64,000 nt of DNA, taken from NCBI RefSeq assembly GCF_014841565.1, contig NZ_JACYUD010000001.1, forward strand, positions 922,753 through 986,752. Reading direction: 5' to 3'. Position 1 is the stretch's first letter. Every line of letters begins with the position of its first letter. This document shows, in pieces, positions 47,021 to 56,592 of this stretch. The position numbers and the translations under genes are program-made. The stretch comes from Rhizobium sp. CFBP 8762. Lineage in GTDB: Bacteria; Pseudomonadota; Alphaproteobacteria; Rhizobiales; Rhizobiaceae. A model generated the notes under the pieces. It did not search any database, had not been told where the DNA came from, and worked only from the letters and a program-made list of their open reading frames with translations.

Positions 47021-48268
47021 ATGACGCTTTCTTCCTCCACCCCCGTTGATCCCGTCAAACTTGATCGTCTGGCGGAGGTGGCCGTCAAAGTTGGCCTGCG
47101 GCTGAAACGGGGGCAGGATCTGGTGATCACCGCGCCCATCGTGGCGCTGCCACTGGTGCGGGCGGTGACAGCCCATGCCTACCGCGCCGGAGCCGGGCTG
47201 GTGACCACATTTTACGCCGACGAGGAAGCAACGCTTGCCCGTTACCACCATGCGCCAGAGGAGAGCTTCGACCGTGCGGCCGACTGGTTGTATGAGGGCA
47301 TGGCGAAAGCCTATGCCAACGGTGCAGCACGTCTGGCAATTGCCGGAGACAACCCCATGCTGCTGGCCGCACAGGACCCGGCAAAGGTAGCGCGCGCCAA
47401 TCGCGCCAACTCCATTGCCTACAAACCGGCACTCGAAAAAATCTCCAATTTCGATATCAACTGGAACATCACTGCCTATCCCAACCCGGCCTGGGCGCGC
47501 CAGATGTTTCCCGGCGATGAAGAGGCGGTTGCTGTCGAGAAGCTTGCCAATGCAATTTTCGCGGCCTCTCGTGTCGATCAGGATGACCCGATTGCCGCGT
47601 GGGAAGAGCACAATGCAGCTTTGGGCAAGCGCACCGCCTGGTTGAATGCGCACGCCTTCCAGTCCCTCCACTTTACTGGCCCCGGAACCGACCTCACCAT
47701 TGGACTGGCCGACGGGCATGAGTGGCACGGGGGCGCCTCCATGGCGAAGAACGGTATTGTCTGCAATCCCAATATCCCGACCGAAGAGGTCTTTACCACC
47801 CCTCATGCCCGTCGCGTCGATGGAACGGTCACCAGCACCAAGCCTTTGTCTCATCAGGGAACGTTGATCGACAATATTTCCGTGCGGTTTGAAAAGGGTC
47901 GCATTGTCGAAGCCAAAGCCAGCAAGGGCGAGGACTTGCTGAAACGCGTTCTGGAAACCGACGAGGGTGCCAGCCGTCTGGGCGAAGTGGCACTGGTGCC
48001 GCACTCATCACCGATTTCAAAAAGCGGCCTGTTGTTTTTCAACACCCTGTTTGATGAGAATGCCGCCAGCCACATTGCGCTGGGGCAGTGCTATTCCAAA
48101 TGCTTCGTGGGCGGCGCAGAGTTGACCCAAGAGCAAATTACCGCGCAAGGCGGCAATTCCAGCCTGATTCATATCGACTGGATGATTGGCTCCGGCAAGG
48201 TCGATGTGGATGGATTCAAACCGGATGGAAGCCGGATTCCCGTTATGCGCAAGGGAGAGTGGGCTTAG
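47021..48268 (+). CDS. Aminopeptidase, M29 family
   Basis: A 415-residue metal-dependent aminopeptidase of the AmpS/PepS (M29) family. Metal ligands fall in TEEVFTTPHARRVDGTV, FDENAASHIALGQCY and SLIHIDWMIGS, all diagnostic. Expected to trim N-terminal residues from peptides in the cytoplasm. Divergent from the sensor kinase. Confidence 0.93.
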   Translation: MTLSSSTPVDPVKLDRLAEVAVKVGLRLKRGQDLVITAPIVALPLVRAVTAHAYRAGAGLVTTFYADEEATLARYHHAPEESFDRAADWLYEGMAKAYANGAARLAIAGDNPMLLAAQDPAKVARANRANSIAYKPALEKISNFDINWNITAYPNPAWARQMFPGDEEAVAVEKLANAIFAASRVDQDDPIAAWEEHNAALGKRTAWLNAHAFQSLHFTGPGTDLTIGLADGHEWHGGASMAKNGIVCNPNIPTEEVFTTPHARRVDGTVTSTKPLSHQGTLIDNISVRFEKGRIVEAKASKGEDLLKRVLETDEGASRLGEVALVPHSSPISKSGLLFFNTLFDENAASHIALGQCYSKCFVGGAELTQEQITAQGGNSSLIHIDWMIGSGKVDVDGFKPDGSRIPVMRKGEWA

Positions 48269-48366
48269 AGCATAGTCCGACCGGAGTGAAGCGAGGATCG
48301 AGAAAGATTATGCTTTCAGAATAAAGAGTTAAGAGCGCCGTTCTGATTCAATCAGAACGGCGCTCT
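48268..48366. repeat. RIME-like two-palindrome element
   Basis: A degenerate palindrome (about 48268-48314, AGAGCATAGTCC...TTATGCTT) is followed by a perfect one with 17-base arms and a single-base loop (48332-48366), AGAGCGCCGTTCTGATT and its complement. The second palindrome contains the stop codon of the amidotransferase gene. The element lies between convergent genes, so it may also act as a terminator. Confidence 0.7.
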
Positions 48367-49174
48367 AAGCGCGTTTGCTGATGGTGCGTGGATGCTCCGT
48401 GTCCGTTGAAAACAGCTTCACGTCGATGCCGTTATCTCCGATGATAACCGCAGAGCCATCGGGGATTTCCAGCCACGTGCTGTCTTCATCGTTCAACGGC
48501 TCGGAGACGAGGCAGTAACCGCTGCCTTGGCCTACCGGTGCCGCATAAAGGGTCGGTGCATTCCAGTCTGTGGCGTAACGCACAGCGTACAGCGTTTGCC
48601 CATTTGAAAAGGCCGCGGTGAACTTGACCAGGGCTTCGCGACCGAGATGAAGCGCCAGTCTTTCAATGAAGGACAGCGTTTCCGAAATCGCGGCCAGCGG
48701 ATCGCGATCCAGACCAAACTGACAGGCCAGCAGAAAGATCAGCTCCGAATCTGTGGTGCCGGTGCGCGCTCGGTAGAGATCGTCATCCAGCATATTTTCA
48801 AGCGGACGGCGCAAATGCTCGAAACCGGCAATCTGCCCATTGTGCATGAACGACCAGCGACCGTGAACAAAGGGATGGCAATTATCCCGTCGTGTGCCGC
48901 CGCCGGTTGCGGCGCGCACATGGGCCAGAAACAGGGGTGAGCGAATCTGGCGGGCGATGCTTTTCAGATTACAATCGGACCAGGCTGGCAGAATATCGCG
49001 GTAACGGCCCGGCTCCTCGCGCTCGCCATACCACGCAATGCCGAAACCATCTCCATTGGTTGCCGTTTTGGCACGGGTGGCACAATGCGATTGCTCGATC
49101 AGCGAATGAGCTGGTGATGACACCAGTTCCTCCAGAAAGATCGGCTGCCCCTTATAGGCTGCCCAACGACACAT
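48365..49174 (-). CDS. Class II glutamine amidotransferase
   Basis: A 269-residue protein of the YafJ/EgtC group. After Met removal Cys2 is the N-terminal nucleophile (MCRWAAYKG), NGDGFGIAWYG is the glutaminase loop, and LAHVRAATGGG and HNGQIAGFEHL complete the active site. Such proteins hydrolyse gamma-glutamyl compounds; without egt genes nearby its substrate is unknown. Confidence 0.9.
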   Translation of the reverse strand: MCRWAAYKGQPIFLEELVSSPAHSLIEQSHCATRAKTATNGDGFGIAWYGEREEPGRYRDILPAWSDCNLKSIARQIRSPLFLAHVRAATGGGTRRDNCHPFVHGRWSFMHNGQIAGFEHLRRPLENMLDDDLYRARTGTTDSELIFLLACQFGLDRDPLAAISETLSFIERLALHLGREALVKFTAAFSNGQTLYAVRYATDWNAPTLYAAPVGQGSGYCLVSEPLNDEDSTWLEIPDGSAVIIGDNGIDVKLFSTDTEHPRTISKRA

Positions 49175-49257
49175 GCGAAATCCTGTCTGCCATCAGTTAC
49201 ACTTGATTAACCATAATTGGATGAAAACTGTAACATTGCGTTAACGAGGACACGACC

Positions 49258-49662
49258 ATGAGAATTGACGGAGGGTGTCATTGCGGTGCCATCGCCTATG
49301 AGGCCGACATTGACCCGGAGATAATCTCCATTTGCCACTGCACCGACTGTCAGGCCCTGACGGGCACCGCCTATCGCGTGACGGCACTGACCGGACGGGA
49401 GCAGTTTACGATTGTGCGCGGCACGCCCAAAGCCTACCACAAGACCGGTTCATCGGGTGCTATACGCCTGCAAATGTTTTGCGGAGACTGTGGTTCGCCG
49501 CTGTATGCGACGGGACCCGGCGAGGCGGCGGCACGAATTGGCATCCGCGTTGGCACCATCAATCAGCGCCAGCAACTGTCGCCAAAAATGCAGAAATGGT
49601 GCGGCTCGGCCCTGGCATGGAGCCTTGATATCAAGGACTTGCCACACGCGCCGGATAATTGA
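49258..49662 (+). CDS. GFA-family protein (glutathione-dependent formaldehyde-activating enzyme type)
   Basis: A 134-residue zinc-binding Mss4-like fold protein. Zinc ligands are visible in GGCHCGAIAYEA, CHCTDCQALTG and CGDCGSPLY. Members are mostly unassigned; some promote S-hydroxymethylglutathione formation. Divergent from the amidotransferase. Confidence 0.9.
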   Translation: MRIDGGCHCGAIAYEADIDPEIISICHCTDCQALTGTAYRVTALTGREQFTIVRGTPKAYHKTGSSGAIRLQMFCGDCGSPLYATGPGEAAARIGIRVGTINQRQQLSPKMQKWCGSALAWSLDIKDLPHAPDN

Positions 49663-49677
49663 CTGACTATGTCAATA

Positions 49678-51264
49678 TCACGCCGCCTTGGCGACGTGAT
49701 ATTCCTTGATTGCAATCATCTTGATCGCTTTCCAGCGCTCAGATTCGTAATTGAGCGAGAACCCGTCCTGCGCCAGAAACACCGGATCGCCATCCAGATC
49801 GCGGGCAATATCCCCGCGCTTGGCGGTCACGAACTTTTCGAGTTCGCCGGGCTGGTCCGATGAGACCCAGCGGCAGATGGAAAAGCGCGACATTTCAAAC
49901 GAGACCGGAAGACCGTATTCGGCCTGTAGCCGCTCTTTCAGAACATCGAGCTGCAACGCGCCCACGACACCAACGATAGCCGGCGAACCATCTTCGGGCG
50001 AAAACAGTTGCACCACGCCTTCCTCGGCCATTTGCTGCAAAGCTTCTTTCAGCTTCTTGGCTTTCATCGCATCTTCCAGCCGAACACGGCGCAGAATTTC
50101 CGGTGCGAAGTTTGGCACCCCGTGGAAAACAAGGTTTTCCCCCTCTGTCAGCGTATCCCCGATGCGCAAGGTGCCGTGGTTGGGAATGCCCACCACATCG
50201 CCCGCATAGGCCGTGTCCGCCAGCTGGCGCTGCGATGCAAAAAAGAACTGTGGTGCGGTGAGGCCCATCTGCTTGCCCGTACGCGACAGGCGCGCCTTCA
50301 TGCCGCGCTCCAGTGTGCCGGAGCAGACGCGAACAAACGCAATGCGGTCCCGGTGGTTGGGGTCCATATTGGCCTGAATTTTGAAGACAAACGCCGTCAT
50401 TTTTTCGTCTGTGGCCTGCACCGTACGCACGTCGGCGACCTGCGCGCGCGGCGGTGGCGCAACATCCCCAAGAGCATTGATGAGATCCCGCACGCCGAAA
50501 TTCTTTAGCGCGGAGCCGAAGAACACCGGCGTCATATGCCCTTCCAGAAAGGCCTGCTTGTTGAACGGGCGGCAGGCTTCGCGGGCCAGTTCTACCTCGT
50601 CAATGAAGGCGGAACGTTCATTTTCCGGCAAACGACCGGCAGCGGCGTCCGCCTGCGGCCCGTTGACTGCGACAGGGTCTTCCTTATCGGAGCCGCGCAC
50701 TTCGTTGCGTTTCAGATTATACGTGCCGCAGAACGAGCGCGAGCGGCCGATCGGCCAGTTGATCGGTGCTGTGTCCAGCGCCAGTTTTTCTTCCACCTCG
50801 TCCAGAATCTCGAAGATGTCGCGGCTTTCGCGGTCCATCTTGTTGACGAAAGTGATAATGGGAATATCGCGCAGGCGGCACACTTCGAACAGTTTCAGTG
50901 TCCGCGGCTCAATACCCTTGGCGGCATCGATCACCATCACAGCGGCATCCACGGCTGTCAGTGTACGATAGGTATCGTCGGCGAAGTCTTCGTGACCGGG
51001 CGTATCCAGAAGGTTGAACACCACGTCATTATACTCGAAGGTCATGACGGAGGTGACAACCGAGATGCCGCGCTCCCGCTCTATCTTCATCCAGTCGGAC
51101 CGCGTCTGGATGCGGTCTTTCTTGGCTTTGACCTCACCGGCAAGCTGGATGGCGCCGCCAAACAGCAGCAGCTTTTCAGTCAGCGTGGTTTTACCCGCAT
51201 CGGGGTGGGCGATAATCGCGAATGTGCGACGGCGGGATACCGCCTCTGCGAGACTTTCGGCCAT
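49678..51264 (-). CDS. prfC: Peptide chain release factor 3
   Basis: A 528-residue GTPase that recycles RF1/RF2 after termination. G1 is AHPDAGKTTLTEKL, G3 is DTPGHEDF, and G4 is NKMDRE; the C-terminus has the RF3-specific beta-barrel domains. Length equals the family standard. It is convergent with the GFA gene and divergent from dut. Confidence 0.97.
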   Translation of the reverse strand: MAESLAEAVSRRRTFAIIAHPDAGKTTLTEKLLLFGGAIQLAGEVKAKKDRIQTRSDWMKIERERGISVVTSVMTFEYNDVVFNLLDTPGHEDFADDTYRTLTAVDAAVMVIDAAKGIEPRTLKLFEVCRLRDIPIITFVNKMDRESRDIFEILDEVEEKLALDTAPINWPIGRSRSFCGTYNLKRNEVRGSDKEDPVAVNGPQADAAAGRLPENERSAFIDEVELAREACRPFNKQAFLEGHMTPVFFGSALKNFGVRDLINALGDVAPPPRAQVADVRTVQATDEKMTAFVFKIQANMDPNHRDRIAFVRVCSGTLERGMKARLSRTGKQMGLTAPQFFFASQRQLADTAYAGDVVGIPNHGTLRIGDTLTEGENLVFHGVPNFAPEILRRVRLEDAMKAKKLKEALQQMAEEGVVQLFSPEDGSPAIVGVVGALQLDVLKERLQAEYGLPVSFEMSRFSICRWVSSDQPGELEKFVTAKRGDIARDLDGDPVFLAQDGFSLNYESERWKAIKMIAIKEYHVAKAA

Positions 51265-51357
51265 GATATCAGAAATTCCTGTTGATGGACGGTCTTCTAA
51301 CTGTTCGCAGAGACAGATGCAATTGACGAGCAGCGCAATTGAGGAAACGACGAGACC

Positions 51358-51819
51358 ATGACCCTATCACCGTCCTCAATCGCCCTTATCCGTCTGCCCC
51401 ATGGCGCTGACCTGCCGCTGCCTGCTTACGGCACCGCTGGTGCCGCCGGCTTCGATCTCACGGCCGCCGTCGCGGCTGATCAGCCGCTGACCTTGCCGCC
51501 GGGACATCGTGCTCTGGTTCCGACGGGTTTCATTTTCGAGATACCGCAGGGGTTTGAGGGACAGGTTCGCCCCCGATCCGGTCTGGCGCTGAAATTCGGG
51601 ATCACCTGCCTCAACACGCCGGGCACCATCGACAGTGATTATCGCGGAGAGGTACAGGTGCTGCTCATTAATCACGGAGATGTACCGTTTGTGATCGAGC
51701 GCGGTATGCGGATTGCACAAATGGTGATTGCGCCTGTCCATCGTGTGAGCCTGCTGGAAGAAACGAGCGTTTCCATCAGCGCGCGCGGCGCTGGCGGATT
51801 TGGCTCCACTGGCTTATAA
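51358..51819 (+). CDS. dut: Deoxyuridine 5'-triphosphate nucleotidohydrolase
   Basis: Hydrolyses dUTP to dUMP and so keeps uracil out of DNA. The 153-residue trimeric dUTPase has [18 protein letters not shown] (motif 1), [12 protein letters not shown] (motif 2), [14 protein letters not shown] (motif 3) and the C-terminal GGFGSTG (motif 5). In many rhizobia dut lies beside coaBC; here it does not. Confidence 0.96.
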   Translation: MTLSPSSIALIRLPHGADLPLPAYGTAGAAGFDLTAAVAADQPLTLPPGHRALVPTGFIFEIPQGFEGQVRPRSGLALKFGITCLNTPGTIDSDYRGEVQVLLINHGDVPFVIERGMRIAQMVIAPVHRVSLLEETSVSISARGAGGFGSTGL

Positions 51820-51857
51820 GAGGACATCAATATTGCACCGAGCGCAGGAGGGGTGAC

Positions 51858-52475
51858 ATGGGTCTGGCGGGGCTTTTGCTTTATAGCGGAGCATTGTTTA
51901 TCGCAGCGGCCATACCCGGTCCCGGCATCACGGCGCTGGTGGCACGCGCATTGGGATCAGGTTTTGCTGCGACGCTGCCGATGATGGTTGGTATCATTCT
52001 GGGTGACATCTTCTACCTGACTGCCGCCATTCTGGGTCTGGCCTTTATTGCGCAGACATTTGGCACCGTTTTTCTAATCATCAAATATCTGGGTGCGCTG
52101 TATCTGGTTTGGATCGCCTACAAATTGTGGTCGCAGGGCATTGCACCGGACACCATCAAAGCTAAGCCGCCGATGCGCATCTGGGCAACGTTTCTCAGCG
52201 GCTTTCTGCTGACACTCGGCAACCCCAAGACCATTTTGTTTTACGTGGCCCTGCTTCCTACGCTTCTGGATCTCGAACAACTGACACCAGCGGATTACAC
52301 GCTGCTCGTCTTCGCGACAGCGACGATTTTAACTGCGGTGTTCGTGCCGTATATCGCACTTGCCTCCCGCTTGCGCGGTGTCGTCAAACAGGGAAGAACG
52401 CTGCGGTTGCTCAATCGGCTTGCGGCAAGCATTCTGGGAGCAACCGCCATTTCCATTGCACTGCGGGCGCATTGA
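51858..52475 (+). CDS. LysE/RhtB-family exporter
   Basis: A 205-residue amino-acid exporter with about six membrane segments. PGPGITALVARALGSGF is the family N-terminal motif, and SGFLLTLGNPKTILFY the second. Substrate is unknown. It follows dut by 38 bases. Confidence 0.9.
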   Translation: MGLAGLLLYSGALFIAAAIPGPGITALVARALGSGFAATLPMMVGIILGDIFYLTAAILGLAFIAQTFGTVFLIIKYLGALYLVWIAYKLWSQGIAPDTIKAKPPMRIWATFLSGFLLTLGNPKTILFYVALLPTLLDLEQLTPADYTLLVFATATILTAVFVPYIALASRLRGVVKQGRTLRLLNRLAASILGATAISIALRAH

Positions 52476-52560
52476 ACGGAATTTCCGGCAATCCAAGCGG
52501 CTTGGAAATGAATTTGCTTTAATTTGCTGTGGTAAAATGCACTGTGGGGCGCATATTCGA

Positions 52561-52620
52561 AGCATTTCCAGCTAAAGCGCATGCGCTTTTAGCGCAAGGA
52601 CAATGCGATAGAACAAAGAC
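52561..52620 (-). repeat. Dispersed hairpin element, copy 4
   Basis: Read on the minus strand it ends in GGAAATGCT and holds GCATTGTCC, as in the other copies. The stem is GCTAAAGCGC/GCGCTTTTAGC, paired apart from one extra T. It lies 25 bases before cysK and thus in its leader or promoter. Confidence 0.7.
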
Positions 52621-52644
52621 TTTAGTGTGCCTAAGGAAACCCGT

Positions 52645-53610
52645 ATGTCTAAGACCGCCAAGCCCGGCCGGGGCCGAATCTATTCGTCGATTACCGAAAC
52701 CATCGGCAACACGCCGATTGTCCGTCTGGACAAGCTGGCCAGAGACAAAGGCGTGAAGGGCACCCTGCTGGCAAAGCTTGAATTTTTCAATCCGATCTCG
52801 TCGGTCAAGGATCGCATTGGTGTGGCGATGATCGAGGCGCTGGAAGCCGATGGCAAAATCACGCCCGGCAAAACGACGCTGATTGAGCCTACCTCTGGCA
52901 ATACCGGTATTGCATTGGCGTTTGCAGCAGCAGCCAAGGGATACAAGTTGATTCTGACCATGCCGGAAAGCATGTCCATTGAGCGCCGCAAGATGCTGGC
53001 GCTGCTGGGCGCGGAACTGGTGCTGACGGAAGCGCCAAAGGGCATGAAGGGCGCCATTGCCAAAGCCGAGGAACTGGCTGCCACCCTGCCCGACGCCGTT
53101 ATTCCGCAACAGTTTGAAAATGCTGCCAATCCGGAAATTCACCGCAAGACCACGGCACAGGAAATCTGGAACGACACGGAAGGCCGAATCGATTTTCTGG
53201 TGGCCGGCATTGGTACTGGCGGCACGATTACGGGTGTGGGTCAGGTGTTGAAAGGCCTGAAACCGGATTTGCAAATCATTGCGGTGGAACCGGCAGATTC
53301 CCCGGTCCTGTCGGGCGGCAACCCCGGTCCCCACAAGATTCAGGGCATTGGCGCGGGCTTCGCGCCCAAGATTCTCGATACTGGCATTTATGACGAGGTT
53401 ATTACCGTCGGAAATGACACCGCAATTGAAACTGCCCGCCATGTGGCACGTCTGGAAGGTGTGCCGGTGGGCATCTCCTCGGGTGCAGCACTGGCGGCAG
53501 CCATAGAACTGGGGCAGCGCGAAGACAGTGCCGGGAAAACGATATTGGTCATCATTCCGTCCTTCGCTGAGCGGTATTTGTCCACCGCCCTTTTCGACGG
53601 GCTGGCATAA
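52645..53610 (+). CDS. cysK: Cysteine synthase A
   Basis: Makes cysteine from O-acetylserine and sulfide. The 321-residue PLP enzyme has the Schiff-base Lys in SSVKDRIG, the substrate loop [10 protein letters not shown], and the phosphate loop GTGGTITG. The ATG with AAGGAAAC seven bases before it is chosen over an earlier GTG. A segment at 53392-53417 is nearly identical to part of the ftsY repeat. Confidence 0.96.
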   Translation: MSKTAKPGRGRIYSSITETIGNTPIVRLDKLARDKGVKGTLLAKLEFFNPISSVKDRIGVAMIEALEADGKITPGKTTLIEPTSGNTGIALAFAAAAKGYKLILTMPESMSIERRKMLALLGAELVLTEAPKGMKGAIAKAEELAATLPDAVIPQQFENAANPEIHRKTTAQEIWNDTEGRIDFLVAGIGTGGTITGVGQVLKGLKPDLQIIAVEPADSPVLSGGNPGPHKIQGIGAGFAPKILDTGIYDEVITVGNDTAIETARHVARLEGVPVGISSGAALAAAIELGQREDSAGKTILVIIPSFAERYLSTALFDGLA

Positions 53611-53771
53611 CTTCTTATACCTGCCCGTCGGTTTTGGTTGGCGGGTTATGAGCATTCTTGGGTCACCAATTACGGTTTTGTAACGCCAAACTACGATTGC
53701 CTGCTCACACGTATAAATCGTGGGATTTGCACTCTTTTCGTTGCTCTCAATTTACAGTAGGAGTCGATCAC

Positions 53772-54872
53772 GTGCTATTAAAGCGCGTCGAAACCATCGG
53801 CGCGCATTTCTTTAACGAGTCCTTTATGACCCTGGCCACCAAGTGGTTTACAGCACTCCCTGCCTTCCAGGCATCGGAGCAGCCCGTACCGGCGCAAAAG
53901 CGGGCGGTCCATATCAGCATTGCCCTGCTGATTTTTGCCATTGCTCTTGCCGCGCGGTTTCTGCTGGACCCCTATTTGCCCGTGGGCTTTCCCTATCTCA
54001 CGTTTTTTCCGGCAGTCATCATTACCGGCTTTCTGTTCGGCGTACCGCTTGGGGGTCTGGTTGCAACCTTGAGCGGCCTGAGTGCGTGGTATTATTTTAT
54101 TCCACCGTTCCATTCGTTTGCGTTGAACAGCGGCAAAACCATTGCCATCTGTTTTTTCGTGTTCATCATTCTCGTGGACCTTGGCCTTATTCATCTCATG
54201 ACTAAGGCCTACAAGGCAGAGGCACGGGCCAAGGCGGACAAGGAGCGGATTGTCGACTATCAGGACGTGATGGTGAATGAACTTGATCATCGTATCAAGA
54301 ACATCTTCGCCACCATGAATGCCGTGATCTCCATGTCGCAGCGCCATGCCAAAACACCGGAAGAACTTGGCGCAAAGCTGCGGGAACGACTGGATGCCAT
54401 GGGTCGCTCCAACCTGCTGCTGCGCGGGCTTGCTGGCAAGGACGATGCGACCCTGCCCGCCGTTCTCTCCAAAGCCCTGGCCCCTTTCGGCGTGCAGGAT
54501 TCGGGACGGCTGATTGCCCATGGCGCTGCTATACCGGTTTCTGGACAAGCCATTGTCGTTCTCAGCCTGATCTTCCATGAGTTGGGAACCAATGCGGCCA
54601 AATACGGCGCATTGTCCGCGCCGGCGGGAACGCTTTCCGTGCTGTGGGACATCCGCGACATCGACGGGTGTCCGACGGTGTGTATCAACTGGTCAGAAAA
54701 AGGTGGTCCCGCACCTGCACCATCCGGCATCAACGGGTTCGGCTCTACATTGATCAAACGAATCAGCGGCACGCTGGGCGGAACAGCAGAAACGAACTAC
54801 GCCCCCCATGGTGCCGAAATTGTCATCCGTTTGCCGCTGCGTGGCATCAGTGCGTACCCCACAATTCCTTAA
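53772..54872 (+). CDS. Membrane sensor histidine kinase, DUF4118 plus HWE/HisKA_2
   Basis: A 366-residue kinase. Four membrane segments (about 40-150) form a KdpD-like DUF4118 domain with LPVGFPYLTFFPAVI and WYYFIPPFHSF. The phosphoacceptor helix is ELDHRIKNIFATMNAVI and the ATPase N-box HELGTNAAKYGALS, which is the HWE/HisKA_2 pattern. The GTG with TAGGAG eight bases upstream is preferred; the ATG at 53826 is an alternative. No response regulator is adjacent. The last codons and the stop lie inside a palindromic repeat, so the C-terminus may differ from that of homologues. Confidence 0.87.
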   Translation: MLLKRVETIGAHFFNESFMTLATKWFTALPAFQASEQPVPAQKRAVHISIALLIFAIALAARFLLDPYLPVGFPYLTFFPAVIITGFLFGVPLGGLVATLSGLSAWYYFIPPFHSFALNSGKTIAICFFVFIILVDLGLIHLMTKAYKAEARAKADKERIVDYQDVMVNELDHRIKNIFATMNAVISMSQRHAKTPEELGAKLRERLDAMGRSNLLLRGLAGKDDATLPAVLSKALAPFGVQDSGRLIAHGAAIPVSGQAIVVLSLIFHELGTNAAKYGALSAPAGTLSVLWDIRDIDGCPTVCINWSEKGGPAPAPSGINGFGSTLIKRISGTLGGTAETNYAPHGAEIVIRLPLRGISAYPTIP

Positions 54873-54956
54873 GTCGGAATCGACTTGAGGAATTGTGCAG
54901 TAATTTAAGTTGTTACAGCGACCTTTGCGCGTCACGTTTGACGCGCGGCGCTGTAA
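54860..54956. repeat. RIME-like two-palindrome element overlapping a kinase 3' end
   Basis: First palindrome 54860-54897: 17-base arms (CACAATTCCTTAAGTCG and its near complement, one mismatch) around a 4-base loop. Second 54913-54956: TTACAGCG...CGCTGTAA with an inner GCGCGTCA-cgtt-TGACGCGC hairpin. It lies between the convergent kinase and comM genes and contains the kinase stop codon (54870-54872). Confidence 0.75.
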
Positions 54957-54959
54957 GGG

Positions 54960-56492
54960 TCACGACGCCGCGGGCATTCGCTCGCCCGCAACGCGGTAGG
55001 AAATCGCTTCTGCCAGATGAATGCGCCCGACGGTCTCCGCGCCATCCAGATCAGCCAGCGTGCGCGCAACTTTCAAAACACGGTGATAGCCACGCGCAGA
55101 AAAGCGCATTTTATCCGCCGCATCCTGCAACAATGCCATTCCCTCTCGGTCCGGTGCTGCAATCTGCTCGATCTGGCTGGTCGAGCATTTGGCGTTGGTG
55201 AGGCTTGGGGAAGACCCGAGACCCATAAACCGCATGCGCTGAATAGCGCGGGCGCGGGCAACCCGGCGGGCGACCACAGCGCTGCTTTCAGACTGTGAGG
55301 GCCGGATCAGATCACTGGCGGAGACCGCAGGCACATCGATGCGGATGTCGATCCGATCCAGTAGCGGGCCAGAAACACGGGCCTGATAGTCGGTGACGCA
55401 GCGCAAACCACGGGCGCAGACATGTCCCGGCTCCCCCGCCATGCCGCAACGACACGGGTTCATGGCAGCGATCAATTGAATATTGGCCGGATACGTAATG
55501 CGATGGTTGGCGCGTGCGATAATACATTCGCCGGATTCCAACGGCTGACGCAGCGCATCCAGAGCCTGCGGCGAGAACTCCGGGAATTCATCGAGAAACA
55601 GCACGCCATTATGGGCAAGCGAGGCCTCACCCGGCTTGGCGCGAAGACCGCCACCGGTCAACGCGGCCATGGTAGCCGAATGATGGGGTGTGCGAAACGG
55701 ACGCCGATCCGACAATTTTCCGCCAGACAACTGCCCGGCGATCGAGTGGATCATGGACACTTCCAAAAGCTCGGCTGGCATCAACGGCGGCAGAATGGAT
55801 GGCAGTCGCGCGGCCAGCATAGACTTGCCGGAACCGGGCGGACCGACCATGAGCAAATTGTGTCCGCCTGCCGCTGCCACCTCCAGCGCGCGTTTGGCAC
55901 TTTCCTGTCCTTTGATATCAGCGAGATCCGGCATGTTTTCGGGCGCAACACGCATGGCCGGTTCGGGCCGTGTCAAAATCTGGGTACCACGAAAATGGTT
56001 GACGAGCGCAATTAGGCTGCGAGGGGCCAGAATATCAATATTCGCACCGGCCCACGCGGCTTCAGCGCCGCTGTCTTCCGGGCAAATCAGGCCTTTGCCT
56101 TGCGTATTTGCGCCAATGGCGGCGGGAAGAGCGCCAGCAACAAAAGCGAGTGTACCATCGAGATTGAGTTCCCCGATCACCACGTAATTGGCAAGGGCCT
56201 GCGCCGGGATTGCCTCCAGCGCTGCCATAAGACCAAGCGCGATCGGCAAATCGAAGTGGCTGCCTTCTTTGGGCAAGTCAGCCGGGGCAAGGTTGATCGT
56301 AATTTTCTTGGGCGGCAAGGCCAGCCCGGAGGCGTGAAGCGCTGCTTGCACCCGCTCCCGGCTTTCCGCAACGGCCTTGTCGGGCAGGCCGACAATTTGA
56401 ATGCCGACTTTGCCCGGTGCCACCATCACCTGAACGTCGACCGGCACGCCTTCAATGCCCTGAAATGCGACTGTACTTACCCGTGCGACCAA
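54960..56492 (-). CDS. comM: Mg-chelatase-like AAA+ protein ComM (YifB family)
   Basis: A 510-residue AAA+ helicase-like protein that in naturally competent bacteria aids branch migration during transformation. It has an N-terminal Lon-like domain (VDVQVMVAPGKVGIQIVGLPD), Walker A VGPPGSGKSMLA, Walker B LFLDEFPEF, and a cysteine cluster CRCGMAGEPGHVC. It is widespread also in non-competent species. It is convergent with the kinase gene. Confidence 0.94.
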   Translation of the reverse strand: MVARVSTVAFQGIEGVPVDVQVMVAPGKVGIQIVGLPDKAVAESRERVQAALHASGLALPPKKITINLAPADLPKEGSHFDLPIALGLMAALEAIPAQALANYVVIGELNLDGTLAFVAGALPAAIGANTQGKGLICPEDSGAEAAWAGANIDILAPRSLIALVNHFRGTQILTRPEPAMRVAPENMPDLADIKGQESAKRALEVAAAGGHNLLMVGPPGSGKSMLAARLPSILPPLMPAELLEVSMIHSIAGQLSGGKLSDRRPFRTPHHSATMAALTGGGLRAKPGEASLAHNGVLFLDEFPEFSPQALDALRQPLESGECIIARANHRITYPANIQLIAAMNPCRCGMAGEPGHVCARGLRCVTDYQARVSGPLLDRIDIRIDVPAVSASDLIRPSQSESSAVVARRVARARAIQRMRFMGLGSSPSLTNAKCSTSQIEQIAAPDREGMALLQDAADKMRFSARGYHRVLKVARTLADLDGAETVGRIHLAEAISYRVAGERMPAAS

Positions 56493-56592
56493 TGCCGTGC
56501 TCCGCCTTGTGGCAACCCGCTCCGGTTGCGGCCTTAAGCACTGGCATTAAAACACGACACTCTCATAAACAAGCATAATCATTAGGAATGTC

